NCBI GenBank assembly: GCA_964534315.1 | Contig: CAZHOV010000099.1 | Span: forward strand, 1 to 21,740 | Source: CAZHOV01 sp964534315 | Lineage (GTDB): Bacteria > Bacteroidota > Bacteroidia > Chitinophagales > Saprospiraceae | Direction of reading: 5' to 3' | Length of the DNA stretch: 21,740 nt | Part shown: piece after piece, positions 7,100 to 14,996 of the stretch | How the letters are laid out: the number at the start of each line of letters is the position of its first letter | How positions within the stretch are numbered: the first letter of the stretch is position 1 | Notes under the pieces: generated by a model | Seen by the model: the letters and a program-made list of their open reading frames with translations, nothing else | The model's database searches: none | Told to the model about the DNA's origin: nothing | Made by a program: the position numbers and the translations under genes

Positions 7100-7456
7100 A
7101 TGAATATCGAAGAATTTCGTAATTATTGCCTCTCCAAAAAAGGCGTCGAAGAATCTTTTCCCTTCGATGAAGAAACGCTTGTCTTTAAAGTGATGGGCAA
7201 AATGTTTGCGCTTGCAGGCCTGGAGTATGAAAACCTGGAAGTCAATCTCAAATGTGATCCGGGGAGGGCCATCGAACTGCGTGAGGAATATGGAGAGGTC
7301 CGTCCCGGCTACCACATGAACAAGAAGCATTGGAATACTGTTGCTTTTGAAGGTTCTCTGGATGATAGCTTCCTCAAAGAATTGATCGACCACTCTTACG
7401 ATCTGGTAGTGAAAGGGTTGAGGAAAAAAGACCGGGATATCCTGGAGAATCTTTAA
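7100..7456 (+). CDS. MmcQ/YjbR family protein
   Basis: This compact 118-residue protein spans the whole MmcQ/YjbR domain, which has a CyaY-like fold. Recognisable parts are CLSKKGVEESFPFDEETLVFKV, read here as the opening C..kpGV.E.fPF pattern, then KMFAL, NLKCDP, and the conserved PGYHMNKKHWNTV near residues 74-86, ending with SYDLVV and a basic tail. Some members have been called DNA-binding, but the function is not established. It is the first gene after a divergent gap and lies 29 bases ahead of the FAD oxidoreductase, so the two are probably co-transcribed. Confidence 0.9.
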   Translation: MNIEEFRNYCLSKKGVEESFPFDEETLVFKVMGKMFALAGLEYENLEVNLKCDPGRAIELREEYGEVRPGYHMNKKHWNTVAFEGSLDDSFLKELIDHSYDLVVKGLRKKDRDILENL

Positions 7457-7484
7457 TTCTTTTTACTATTCATTATTTACTTTC

Positions 7485-8549
7485 ATGGAAATAGATTATC
7501 TGGTTGTAGGCCAAGGTGTTGCGGGTACGCTTCTCACTCATTTTTTAAAGCAAAAAAACTGCGCTGTACACGTAGTTGATCAAGAGCATAAAGGCTCTTC
7601 TTCAGCGATTGCAGCCGGTATCATGAATCCGGTTACAGGGAAGCGAGTAGTTAAAAGCTGGAGGGTAGAAGACTTCTTTCCTTTTGCAAAGGCTACTTAT
7701 CAGGAGTTGGAGCAGGTACTTGGCGTTGAGATTTACCACGAGCGTCCTATCCTCAGAGAACTTAAAAATAACGATGAGGAAAACAGGTGGTTTACCCGTT
7801 CTGCCTTACCCGATTTCCAACCTTACTTATTCACAGCTCCGGATACCCACAACTTGGAGGAAGTCGTAAAGCCCGTCCGCATGCTGGGAGAGATCCGAGG
7901 TGGGGGAAATGCGCTGCTACCGGTTCTGATAGAGGCCTATAGAGATCTATTAATCAAGAATCAGGAGATTACGTTAGAGGCATTTGCCCACGACAACATC
8001 ACGTATTCCGACGGTTGTGTCCTGTACAAGCAATTTAAGGCCAAAAAGATCGTCTTTTGTGAAGGGCATGCCGGCAGATTCAATCCGTTTTTCGCTTATT
8101 TACCCTTTGAAGTGAATAAGGGAGAGCGCATGATCATTGAGATTCCGGAGGTCCAATTAGACTTCCTTTTTAAAAAAGGGTTGCTCTTTCTGGTTCCGTG
8201 GAATAACCCCCATCAATACTGGGTCGGCTCCACCTATGTCTGGGAATTTGAAGATGACGGCCCTTCTCAGGAAAGCTATCATGAGATTATCCGGAATCTT
8301 GAAAACACCCTAAAAGTTCCCTATGAGATACTAGATCACAACGGGGCCATCCGTCCTTCCGTTAAAGACAGAAGACCCCTGTTAGGTGTCCACCCGAAGC
8401 ATCAAAAATTAGCTATCTTCAACGGATTGGGTACCAAAGGCGCTTCCCTGGGGCCTTTCTGGGCTAATGCTATGGTCGATCATTTGGTAGATGGTGCTCC
8501 CCTGGATGAAGAGGTAAATATTCAACGATATCAGGAAAAAATGAAATAG
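7485..8549 (+). CDS. FAD-dependent oxidoreductase (DAO superfamily)
   Basis: This 354-residue flavoenzyme is of the D-amino-acid oxidase/glycine-oxidase fold. The N terminus has the FAD-binding Rossmann motif VVGQGVAGTLL (G9, G11, G14) and an acidic residue ending the second strand (VHVVDQE). AIAAGIMNPVTGKRVVKSW (about residues 43-61) is the usual loop after the dinucleotide fold. The C-terminal part has IRPSVKDRRPLLG and FNGLGTKGASLGPFWA, where the FAD pyrophosphate binds again. The length and motifs resemble the oxidase half of MnmC and glycine oxidases, but the substrate is unknown. It probably forms an operon with the MmcQ/YjbR gene. A bidirectional terminator follows about 70 bases downstream. 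Confidence 0.88.
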   Translation: MEIDYLVVGQGVAGTLLTHFLKQKNCAVHVVDQEHKGSSSAIAAGIMNPVTGKRVVKSWRVEDFFPFAKATYQELEQVLGVEIYHERPILRELKNNDEENRWFTRSALPDFQPYLFTAPDTHNLEEVVKPVRMLGEIRGGGNALLPVLIEAYRDLLIKNQEITLEAFAHDNITYSDGCVLYKQFKAKKIVFCEGHAGRFNPFFAYLPFEVNKGERMIIEIPEVQLDFLFKKGLLFLVPWNNPHQYWVGSTYVWEFEDDGPSQESYHEIIRNLENTLKVPYEILDHNGAIRPSVKDRRPLLGVHPKHQKLAIFNGLGTKGASLGPFWANAMVDHLVDGAPLDEEVNIQRYQEKMK

Positions 8550-8620
8550 GAGAGTAGGATAATTGGAGAAATGATGCTGTCTTATAAGTTGATGAGCCAT
8601 GCTCTTAGGGATTTTTATAG

Positions 8621-8701
8621 AAAAAAGAGATCTCTCGAATAAGAAGGTTTGGTGTCTCGTAACACCTAAGGTGCTACGAGACACCCTCAAGAGATTTTTT
8701 T
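8621..8701. terminator. Bidirectional intrinsic terminator with nested hairpin
   Basis: The 16-base arm GGTGTCTCGTAACACC (8651-8666) pairs with 8670-8685 around TAA with one mismatch. An outer segment, ATCTCTCGA (8630-8638) and TCAAGAGAT (8687-8695), also pairs with one mismatch. A-rich sequence precedes (8621-8626) and a T-run follows (8695-8701). The structure lies between the convergent FAD oxidoreductase and barrel-protein genes and can stop both. Each inner arm is itself partly palindromic. Confidence 0.8.
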
Positions 8702-9674
8702 ATTTTCCCAAGAGGATTTTAGTACCTAAATTAATCTCTAGATTACCATTGTTGTGGCCAGGGCGTTGCGTATAGCCTGCCTGCAGATCGAGTATGATGA
8801 GGTCGGTCAATCGTATATTGACACCACCCCCTGCTTTCCATTGAAAAAGTGAGTTATTCTCCAGGTTGGTAAGCAAACCCGATTTTACGAATAGATAGGG
8901 ATCGATCTGTTTGTGTTTTGGAGCAAAATAGTAACGGGTCGTTAAATTGGTTTGTGCTGCAAAATTAGAGATTCCCGGCGCGAAGAGATTTACTTCTCCT
9001 CCAATCGTCCAACGATTGCTGACGAACTGGCTATATTCGAAATTGGCTTGTAAATCCGTAATAAACTCAGTAGCGGAAAGGGTTAAATCGCCACTCATGA
9101 TCTTACTTCCCTTTTTTAATCCGCCCAATCCGTCACTCAACTTTTTTGAACTTTTTCCGAAATAGGGGAGCAAATTAAGGGAGAATTCTAAGCTGCTGTT
9201 TTGGAAAAGTTGTTCGGTAAACCGGTAATTAAGCGAGCTGTTTAGCACCACATTTGGGCGAATGAAGAAGAAACTTCCAATACCAAGATTTCCGGTCAGA
9301 TGTCGCTCAGTAGGTCTGAACGGACGTTCTTTGGCAGTGAAGTGTGAACTCAAAAGCCCCGCTCCGCCTTCCAGATAAAACTGAAATTTTGAGTCAGGGT
9401 TGGTTAGAAAATACCTCAATCTGGGAGCTACCTCAGTGGTCTGGGTCCTTAAGCCCTCTTCCTGAAAGTATTGGTGTTGTAAGCTCGTCCCAATAGAAAG
9501 CCGATTACTCAGCATGTAGTCGAAAGAGGACTGCTGGTTGAAGAGTAGTTGATCATTTTGCCACAACAGTTGTGAATTCCAGTTGCCTGAAAAGTCGCCC
9601 TTTTGAATTTGGGCAGATAAGTTAGCATAAATACACAGACCTGCCAGTACAAAATAGATTTTTTGTAATTTCAT
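8700..9674 (-). CDS. Outer-membrane beta-barrel-like protein with signal peptide
   Basis: The 324-residue protein from the ATG at 9674 starts with a Sec signal peptide: MKLQKIYFVLAGLCIYANLSA, likely cut before Q22. An upstream ATG at 9731 would put 19 extra residues before it and is unlikely. The mature part alternates short aromatic-rich strands and turns (YMLSNRLSIGTSLQHQYF, LRYFLTNPDSKFQFYLEGG, LTTRYYFAPKHKQIDPYLF, LQAGYTQRPG), as expected for a transmembrane barrel of porin or OmpW/OmpA-like size. It ends NLGTKILLGK rather than with a terminal aromatic residue. I recognise no named family; the role is unknown. A divergent promoter region separates it from ferritin. Confidence 0.72.
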   Translation of the reverse strand: MKLQKIYFVLAGLCIYANLSAQIQKGDFSGNWNSQLLWQNDQLLFNQQSSFDYMLSNRLSIGTSLQHQYFQEEGLRTQTTEVAPRLRYFLTNPDSKFQFYLEGGAGLLSSHFTAKERPFRPTERHLTGNLGIGSFFFIRPNVVLNSSLNYRFTEQLFQNSSLEFSLNLLPYFGKSSKKLSDGLGGLKKGSKIMSGDLTLSATEFITDLQANFEYSQFVSNRWTIGGEVNLFAPGISNFAAQTNLTTRYYFAPKHKQIDPYLFVKSGLLTNLENNSLFQWKAGGGVNIRLTDLIILDLQAGYTQRPGHNNGNLEINLGTKILLGK

Positions 9675-9792
9675 AATACCTTGATTTAGTGTTAGAAAAT
9701 TGCTTAGCAGGTAGGTGTGTAAAAAAATCAAAACAGGATCGACTAAAATTTGTTGATCTTATTATTGATTTATCAATTTCTAACTTTATAAG

Positions 9793-9822
9793 TTGTTGAA
9801 AGTTATTTTCTGTATAGATTTA
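9793..9822 (+). promoter_or_regulatory. Candidate Bacteroidota-type promoter for ferritin
   Basis: TTG (9793-9795) lies 19 bases before TAGATTTA (9815-9822), close to the Bacteroidota sigma-factor pattern TTTG and TAnnTTTG with 17-23 bases between. Transcription would start near 9829, leaving a leader of about 79 bases before the ferritin ATG. This is a pattern match only; no iron-regulator site was recognised. Confidence 0.3.
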
Positions 9823-9907
9823 CATTAAAGAACATTATCTATGCTGAGTGGTTGTATGTGCAAAAAAGTTATTTTGCAATCTATTTATTCACGAAAAATG
9901 AAGTGTT

Positions 9908-10423
9908 ATGATTTCAGAAAAAATGATCGCCGCATTAAACGAGCAAATTAAATTGGAAGGTTATGCATCTTATCTATATTTATCAATGGCATCCTGGTGC
10001 GACAATAAGGGGTTAGAAGGCTGCACTCAGTTCTTACATCGGCAGTCGGAAGAAGAGCGGGAGCATATGCTTCGCATTTTTCATTACTTAAGTGAAGTAG
10101 ATGCGCATGCGATTACACCTGCCATTCCGCAACCCCCCTTGGAGTTTGATTCTGTTAAAGCAATCTTCAATCTTTTATACGAGCATGAGCAAAAAGTAAC
10201 GAAGTCGATTCATAAACTGATGAATCAGGCCGTTAAGGAAAATGACTATTCTACTATTAACTTCTTACAGTGGTACATTGAAGAGCAACGGGAAGAAGAA
10301 AACCTTGCCCGAACGATCCAGGACAAGATCGAACTGATCGGCGACGGTCCTCAAAGCCTTTATTACGTAGACAAAGAACTGGCTAAAATCAATGCGGCTG
10401 AATTGGCTGCGGAAGGAGAGTAG
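9908..10423 (+). CDS. ftnA: Non-haem bacterial ferritin
   Basis: This 171-residue subunit of a 24-mer iron-storage cage oxidises Fe(II) and stores Fe(III) in the cytoplasm. The four-helix bundle is full length. All ferroxidase ligands of E. coli FtnA occur at the same positions: E17, E50, H53, E94, Q127 and E130 (EGYASYLYLSMASW, EEEREHM, YEHEQKVT, WYIEEQREEE). There is no Met that would mark a haem-binding bacterioferritin. It is monocistronic, divergent from the barrel protein and convergent with the sulfatase, with a long hairpin between. The symbol is by family similarity. Confidence 0.95.
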   Translation: MISEKMIAALNEQIKLEGYASYLYLSMASWCDNKGLEGCTQFLHRQSEEEREHMLRIFHYLSEVDAHAITPAIPQPPLEFDSVKAIFNLLYEHEQKVTKSIHKLMNQAVKENDYSTINFLQWYIEEQREEENLARTIQDKIELIGDGPQSLYYVDKELAKINAAELAAEGE

Positions 10424-10534
10424 GGAACTTGGAAAATAGGAGAGTAGGAAATTGGGAAAATAGGAAAATCCTTAATGCTTAACTCTTAATTTTCCTGTTT
10501 TCCAGATTTCCTTCCTTCCAAGTTTCCATTTTTT
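10424..10534 (+). terminator. Long imperfect inverted repeat with T-tract after ferritin
   Basis: GGGAACTTGGAAAATAGGAG onward (10424-10469) pairs imperfectly with 10488-10527, whose reverse complement starts GGAAACTTGGAAGGAAGG and ends AAAACAGGAAAATT. Six Ts follow at 10529-10534. It begins at the base after the ferritin TAG and ends just before the convergent sulfatase stop, so it probably terminates ferritin transcription. AATAGGAGAGTAGGA within the left arm also occurs near 8546, after another stop codon. Confidence 0.65.
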
Positions 10535-10538
10535 CCAC

Positions 10539-12158
10539 TCAGTCTTCAAACTTATAGCTGCCGAGCTCATCTTCGTGGGTGTAATAGATCATCCCGGGCC
10601 AGAGGGGCTCGGGCATTTGTGCTGACCATTGGTTAAGTGCGGTTAAAAGTTCTTTCACCCGCTTTGGCGATGTCGGAGCCAGGTTATTTTGTTCGATAGG
10701 GTCTGTTTTCATATTGAATAAAAGGGTATCCGGAAAAACGTCATCGATCATAAGTTTCCAATCATTTTGGCGGATAGCCCGGGCGTTGCCCATTTGCCAG
10801 CAGAGGGTTTGTTCGAGTGCAGGGGAATCGGCTTGTTGAACGTAGGGTAAAAGACTATTTCCGTCATAGATCCTGTCTTGAGGCAACTCTGTTCCAGCTA
10901 CGCCGGCGGCGGTAGCAAAAATATCCAAAGCGGAAACGGGAAAATTTTTCTGTTGATTTTCCGGAATGGTTCCTTTCCATTGCACCATAAACGGTACCCT
11001 TATGCCACCCTCGAAATTGGTGATTTTTCCGCCGCGGTAGGGGGCATTGTCGGTCGTCATGGTGTAAGTAGCTCCGCCATTATCGCTTAAAAAGAAGACG
11101 ATGGTATTTTCCTCCAGCTCCAGTTCCTTCAGTTTATTCATGACCGTTCCAACCGCATCATCCATAGAAGCGATCATGGCATGATACACCTTTTTAGTTG
11201 GATCTTCGATATGGTCGAATTGTTCAACGTAACTTTTGGGGGCCTGAAGCGGGGTGTGCGGAGCGCTAAAAGGGACGTATGCAAAGAAGGGTTGATCTTT
11301 GTGTTGTTCAATGAAGTCTACCGTCTCCTCTGCGATTCGCTGGGTAAGGTATTCCGGTTCTTCGATAACCTCGCAATTGCGGTAGATCTGACTTTCTCCT
11401 ACCCTCGAACTTTTCCAGATAAATTCATCGGTCCAGTCTTCCGGTACATGCCGGTTGACGATCCATTCGGCATCTTCAGGGCCGAAAAGGGAATGAGAAT
11501 AATAAAACCCGTAGCTATAATCGAAACCGCGATTACAGGGCAGGGCAAAATCCGCTGCTCCCAAGTGCCATTTTCCGATAAATGCCGTCTGGTAATCGTA
11601 TTTTTTTAATAATTCAGCCAACGTAATTTCAGAGGGCGGGAGCCCCTGCATTTTTCGATCTTCAATACGCGGGACCTCCGTCATAGGGACCGGACTCCAC
11701 GGGTCGCTATTGACGAAGGTGGTAAAACCGTAGTATTGAAGCCTGTTTTTTAAATAGATATCGTGAGGCTGAAATTCATAACCGAATCGCTGCTGATACC
11801 TTCCGGTAAGCAGTCCTGCTCTGGAGGGGCTACAAATAGGAGAAGTAACATAACCGTCTGTGAAGGTTACCCCATTTTTACCGATAGCGTCAATATTGGG
11901 CGTATTGATCAACGTACTTCCATAAAGGGAAATATCGGTTTGAGCCAGATCGTCGGCCATAAAAATAATAACATTCGGGCGCTGCGTCTCGGCATTTTTC
12001 CGGATTGGCTTTTCCAAAAAGGCAGCTTTCCTTTCAATCATGTCTTCGTCAAAAGAGATCGCAAATTTTTCGGATTCAAAAGGCCATAGTAACCAGGAAA
12101 AAGTAACAATAAGCGTAGGCGTTATCCAGTAGATCGAGCGTTTTAATTTTCGTTTCAT
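10539..12158 (-). CDS. Sulfatase, arylsulfatase A-like, formylglycine-dependent (S1 type)
   Basis: This 539-residue enzyme cleaves sulfate esters from a sugar or aromatic substrate. An N-terminal hydrophobic segment (about residues 9-26, after KRKLKR) suggests export as a signal anchor or uncleaved signal. The catalytic motif CSPSRAGLLTGR places Cys109 as the residue matured to formylglycine. Metal ligands are seen in VIIFMADDL (D69, D70) and the later FFLSDNGG; supporting residues lie in AFIGKWHLGA and APHTPLQAP. The size is normal. No maturase, SusC/SusD pair or glycosidase lies nearby, so it is not in a visible polysaccharide-utilisation locus. It is convergent with ferritin and follows the GAF-domain gene by 45 bases on the same strand. 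The specific substrate is unknown. Confidence 0.93.
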   Translation of the reverse strand: MKRKLKRSIYWITPTLIVTFSWLLWPFESEKFAISFDEDMIERKAAFLEKPIRKNAETQRPNVIIFMADDLAQTDISLYGSTLINTPNIDAIGKNGVTFTDGYVTSPICSPSRAGLLTGRYQQRFGYEFQPHDIYLKNRLQYYGFTTFVNSDPWSPVPMTEVPRIEDRKMQGLPPSEITLAELLKKYDYQTAFIGKWHLGAADFALPCNRGFDYSYGFYYSHSLFGPEDAEWIVNRHVPEDWTDEFIWKSSRVGESQIYRNCEVIEEPEYLTQRIAEETVDFIEQHKDQPFFAYVPFSAPHTPLQAPKSYVEQFDHIEDPTKKVYHAMIASMDDAVGTVMNKLKELELEENTIVFFLSDNGGATYTMTTDNAPYRGGKITNFEGGIRVPFMVQWKGTIPENQQKNFPVSALDIFATAAGVAGTELPQDRIYDGNSLLPYVQQADSPALEQTLCWQMGNARAIRQNDWKLMIDDVFPDTLLFNMKTDPIEQNNLAPTSPKRVKELLTALNQWSAQMPEPLWPGMIYYTHEDELGSYKFED

Positions 12159-12202
12159 GCGCCAAAAATACAGAATAATTACGGAATTTGGTAGATGACT
12201 TT

Positions 12203-14587
12203 CTACTCGTTACTTACGGTTATCCTTAATGCATTCAGCCCTTGAACCCCTTGGAGTTTTTCCAGGTCTAATTCTTCAATCTCATTGGTGATCAATCCTA
12301 TCTTTTGGAGGTAGTTGATATACCGGAGGTATTCTTTTTTATCCTCTTCAAATTGGAAGACGATAGCGATCTTCCCGGCGAGGGTGAGGCGCTGATCCGT
12401 ACCTTTTACATAGGCTTTATCAATGCGTTTTTTTACAATTTCATATCGGGCATTATAGGTACCGTCCACGTCAAAGCGTTTTTCATCCATTCTGAATCGG
12501 ATAGAAAGTGGAGTACTGTGCACGAGGATAAGTTGGGCAGTGGTCAAGGGTATCGATTGTTTGGCTTGGAGTTTAGTTAATTTTTGGGTGATTTTACACA
12601 AGGAAATTAACTGCCAGAGTCTTAGGTTGGTTAGGTGGATGGAGGGTAGAAAAGTGCCGCGTTGGAGTAGAGACTGACCCGCATAGATGTTATAGGCCAC
12701 CCCATCTGTTTGATATTTATCATAAAAATGGGGGATGATCTTTTGAGCATTTTCTTGCTCCTTGTCCAGTAGTTCAGAAATAGTCGTATTGATGAAAGAG
12801 ACGCTTTGTTCGTAATCTTTTCGCTTTTTATAGACGATGCCCAGACTGGGTTCTAATTGTTCGAAATAGCCTGTTATCCATTGATTCATCTGGGAGGAAT
12901 TTTCCTTAAGAATATGGAGAACCGGATGAACTTCCTTTTTGAGGAATTCTACAATATGGAATTCATGACTGGAAGTAATATTTTCTTTGAGCTCCCTACT
13001 AAAATCCATGGCTTCGATAGCAATTTGATCCAATGACGGATAGACGCAAACCTGGCTACATTTCTTCAACACATCGTGTGCTAAGCGAAGGTTTTCCAGA
13101 AGATCGTATTGAATGGCTTCATTCCGGTATTTTGTGGAACCAACAATATCTGCCTGGCCGTAGAGCGGATAAATATCTTTAAAAATAATTGGCTCCATAG
13201 TCGTCGGCTTATCATCGGATTGCATTTGTCCCATTAGCTTTAGGGCATTTTCTTCAAATCGCCATTCGACACTTGGATGTATAGAGGTAAATTCCTTCCT
13301 GATAATAGCATCCACATGATTGTCAATTTCTTTTCTTACTCGTTCTACCGCTATTCCAAATAGCCCGGTAAATTCTTTGATCCGCAGTTTGATCAGCTGA
13401 CTGATTTCATCTACATGGGGAGAACCTAATTCTAATAGGCCAATAATTTGATCATGCTGGTTTAGTAACGGAGCGATGAGTAAACTTCTAAATCCTGCGT
13501 CTATAAGCGATTCGATAACAGACGATTGGTTGGGTAAGGCCTGAAGGTCTTCAATTAGGATGATCTCTTTATTAAACAATGCATCTTCATAGATCGAACC
13601 TGCAATTTCTTCAATAAAGTGATTAGGGATATAATCCTGGAGCAAAAAGTGTTGCAATGGATATTTGGGAACGGTATTTGGATTGGGGTAATTGATGGCA
13701 CTGATGCCAAGCTTTAGGTCAGAAAGTTGAAAGAAGGAGCATAGCAGATTCTGAAGTCCTTTTATTTTATTTTTTTCTAACAAGGCATTGCGCTCAAGCA
13801 GGCTAAGTTCAAGTTGCGAAATGGTGTGGATCTCCGTACTATCAAAAAGGGTGGTTAGTCCAACACCCACAAAGCTGTATTTATCGGGAGGGAAGGTTTC
13901 CAGCCATGGATTGATATCGTCGAAATTACGTCGCAGTTGTTTGATCTGCCGGTCACTTAAATCCGGGAGAGGGCCTTCCACTTCGACATCCACAAATTCC
14001 AGGTTGATTTCTCCTTTGAAATGCTTTTGGATGGGGGTGTTTTCATAAGCTACTGAAAACGGAAAAGAACTGGATACTGCAAAAGGCACCTGATAACAGC
14101 GGTTAAGGATTAGATTACCAGCATAAACGATGAGCTGTGAAATGGCATTATTCGGACCTTCCGGAAAATGGTAGCTGGTTGTTTCGTCAAATACCATCTC
14201 TGCAATCTCAGGCGTCTCATAAAAACAAAGGGTGTTGAATGGAGACGAAATGCGCGCCAGTGCATGACCTTCCAAAATACCTGGTAAAAATCCGGAAATT
14301 AACAGGTCTACTAACGCTGGATGATTATTTAGTGTGTTAATATCCTTAATAATAGCATGTAACTCAGGGGAACTCTTAAGTCGCCTATGAATTTCCCTTG
14401 CAATGATCTTTATCGATTCATCTGAACTGTGAACCTGTTCTTCCCAAAACCGGATCAAGGGCTCAAAACTTAAGTGACATTGGTACGGGAACGCCGGAAA
14501 ACCGAAAAGTTCATAAATACTTTTTCGTTTAAAAAACTCATCACCTAACGGTTGCTTTTTTTTCTGTTCTGTTCGTGCATACAACAT
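12203..14587 (-). CDS. Large GAF-domain protein of unknown function
   Basis: The protein has 794 residues from the ATG at 14587, where AAAGGTGA gives a good ribosome-binding site. A GTG at 14596 would add three residues but overlaps that site. No signal peptide or membrane helix is evident. A GAF-like sensory domain sits near residues 310-430 (IILIEDLQALPNQS, FRSLLIAPLLNQHDQIIGLLEL). It is followed by FKDIYPLYGQADIVGSTKYRN near 470-490, a string I associate with a set of large Bacteroidota GAF proteins. The remainder is helical and charged, with no kinase, GGDEF or HTH motif seen. It may sense a ligand or redox state in the cytoplasm. It is transcribed toward the sulfatase 45 bases downstream, so co-transcription is possible. 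Confidence 0.7.
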   Translation of the reverse strand: MLYARTEQKKKQPLGDEFFKRKSIYELFGFPAFPYQCHLSFEPLIRFWEEQVHSSDESIKIIAREIHRRLKSSPELHAIIKDINTLNNHPALVDLLISGFLPGILEGHALARISSPFNTLCFYETPEIAEMVFDETTSYHFPEGPNNAISQLIVYAGNLILNRCYQVPFAVSSSFPFSVAYENTPIQKHFKGEINLEFVDVEVEGPLPDLSDRQIKQLRRNFDDINPWLETFPPDKYSFVGVGLTTLFDSTEIHTISQLELSLLERNALLEKNKIKGLQNLLCSFFQLSDLKLGISAINYPNPNTVPKYPLQHFLLQDYIPNHFIEEIAGSIYEDALFNKEIILIEDLQALPNQSSVIESLIDAGFRSLLIAPLLNQHDQIIGLLELGSPHVDEISQLIKLRIKEFTGLFGIAVERVRKEIDNHVDAIIRKEFTSIHPSVEWRFEENALKLMGQMQSDDKPTTMEPIIFKDIYPLYGQADIVGSTKYRNEAIQYDLLENLRLAHDVLKKCSQVCVYPSLDQIAIEAMDFSRELKENITSSHEFHIVEFLKKEVHPVLHILKENSSQMNQWITGYFEQLEPSLGIVYKKRKDYEQSVSFINTTISELLDKEQENAQKIIPHFYDKYQTDGVAYNIYAGQSLLQRGTFLPSIHLTNLRLWQLISLCKITQKLTKLQAKQSIPLTTAQLILVHSTPLSIRFRMDEKRFDVDGTYNARYEIVKKRIDKAYVKGTDQRLTLAGKIAIVFQFEEDKKEYLRYINYLQKIGLITNEIEELDLEKLQGVQGLNALRITVSNE

Positions 14588-14749
14588 GATGGTCACCTTT
14601 TAATTCATAATTAACCCCAATGTCAATGTTAAATCTAAGAAAATCAAAGCACTAGAGGAAGGGATTTTGTCATTGGAGTGCATGATATATGTCAGGAGGA
14701 CCAGAGGTAACTAAGGGGCAGGACAATCAGGATCGTTTATTAAGTCAAG

Positions 14750-14784
14750 AAAAAAAGGTAAATTCAGCATTCGCTGAATTTACC
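14750..14784 (-). terminator. Intrinsic terminator, minus-strand direction
   Basis: GGTAAATTCAGC (14757-14768) and GCTGAATTTACC (14773-14784) form a perfect 12-bp stem with an ATTC loop. On the minus strand seven Ts follow directly (14756-14750). It lies about 210 bases beyond the AraC stop and ahead of the GAF gene, so it separates those two transcription units. Confidence 0.85.
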
Positions 14785-14871
14785 AAATCCTTCAATTAAT
14801 ACCTACTCTAATGACAAATATAGCGTCAAATATGCTTCTATATTTGTACTATATTGCTAAAAATGGTTTTG

Positions 14872-14925
14872 AGTTTGGGGGATGTCAGTCCTTCAGACTG
14901 ATCTGGTCCTTCGGTCCTCTGGTTT
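14872..14925. repeat. 54-bp direct repeat, unit 1
   Basis: The unit starts AGTTTGGGGGATGTCAGTCC and is repeated at 14943-14996 with one T/C difference (53/54). Inside, TCAGTC and GACTGA form a 6-bp stem around CTTCA. GGTCC also recurs five bases apart. No coding content is apparent. Confidence 0.9.
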
Positions 14926-14944
14926 CTAGGGGCGTTGCCCCTAG
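14926..14944. repeat. Perfect hairpin between the 54-bp repeat units
   Basis: CTAGGGGC, GTT and GCCCCTAG form an 8-bp perfect stem with a 3-base loop. It fills the 17-bp spacer and reaches two bases into unit 2. No T-tract follows in either direction, so it is not a standard terminator. Confidence 0.85.
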
Positions 14945-14996
14945 TTTGGGGGATGTCAGTCCTTCAGACTGATCTGGTCCTTCGGTCCTCCGGTTT
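14943..14996. repeat. 54-bp direct repeat, unit 2, reaching into the AraC stop codon
   Basis: The unit is identical to 14872-14925 except for one base (C for T near the end). The repeat period is 71 bp. Its last two bases are part of the TAA of the AraC gene (14995-14997), so the repeat begins exactly where coding ends. Confidence 0.9.

Noticed and set aside
8700..9674. Lipoprotein signal in the barrel protein
   Set aside because: The Cys in LAGLC lacks the small residue required before it; a standard signal peptidase I site (LSA before Q) fits better.
14872..14996. CRISPR-like repeat-spacer-repeat
   Set aside because: There are only two units. The 54-bp unit is too long, the spacer is itself a palindrome, and no cas gene is nearby.
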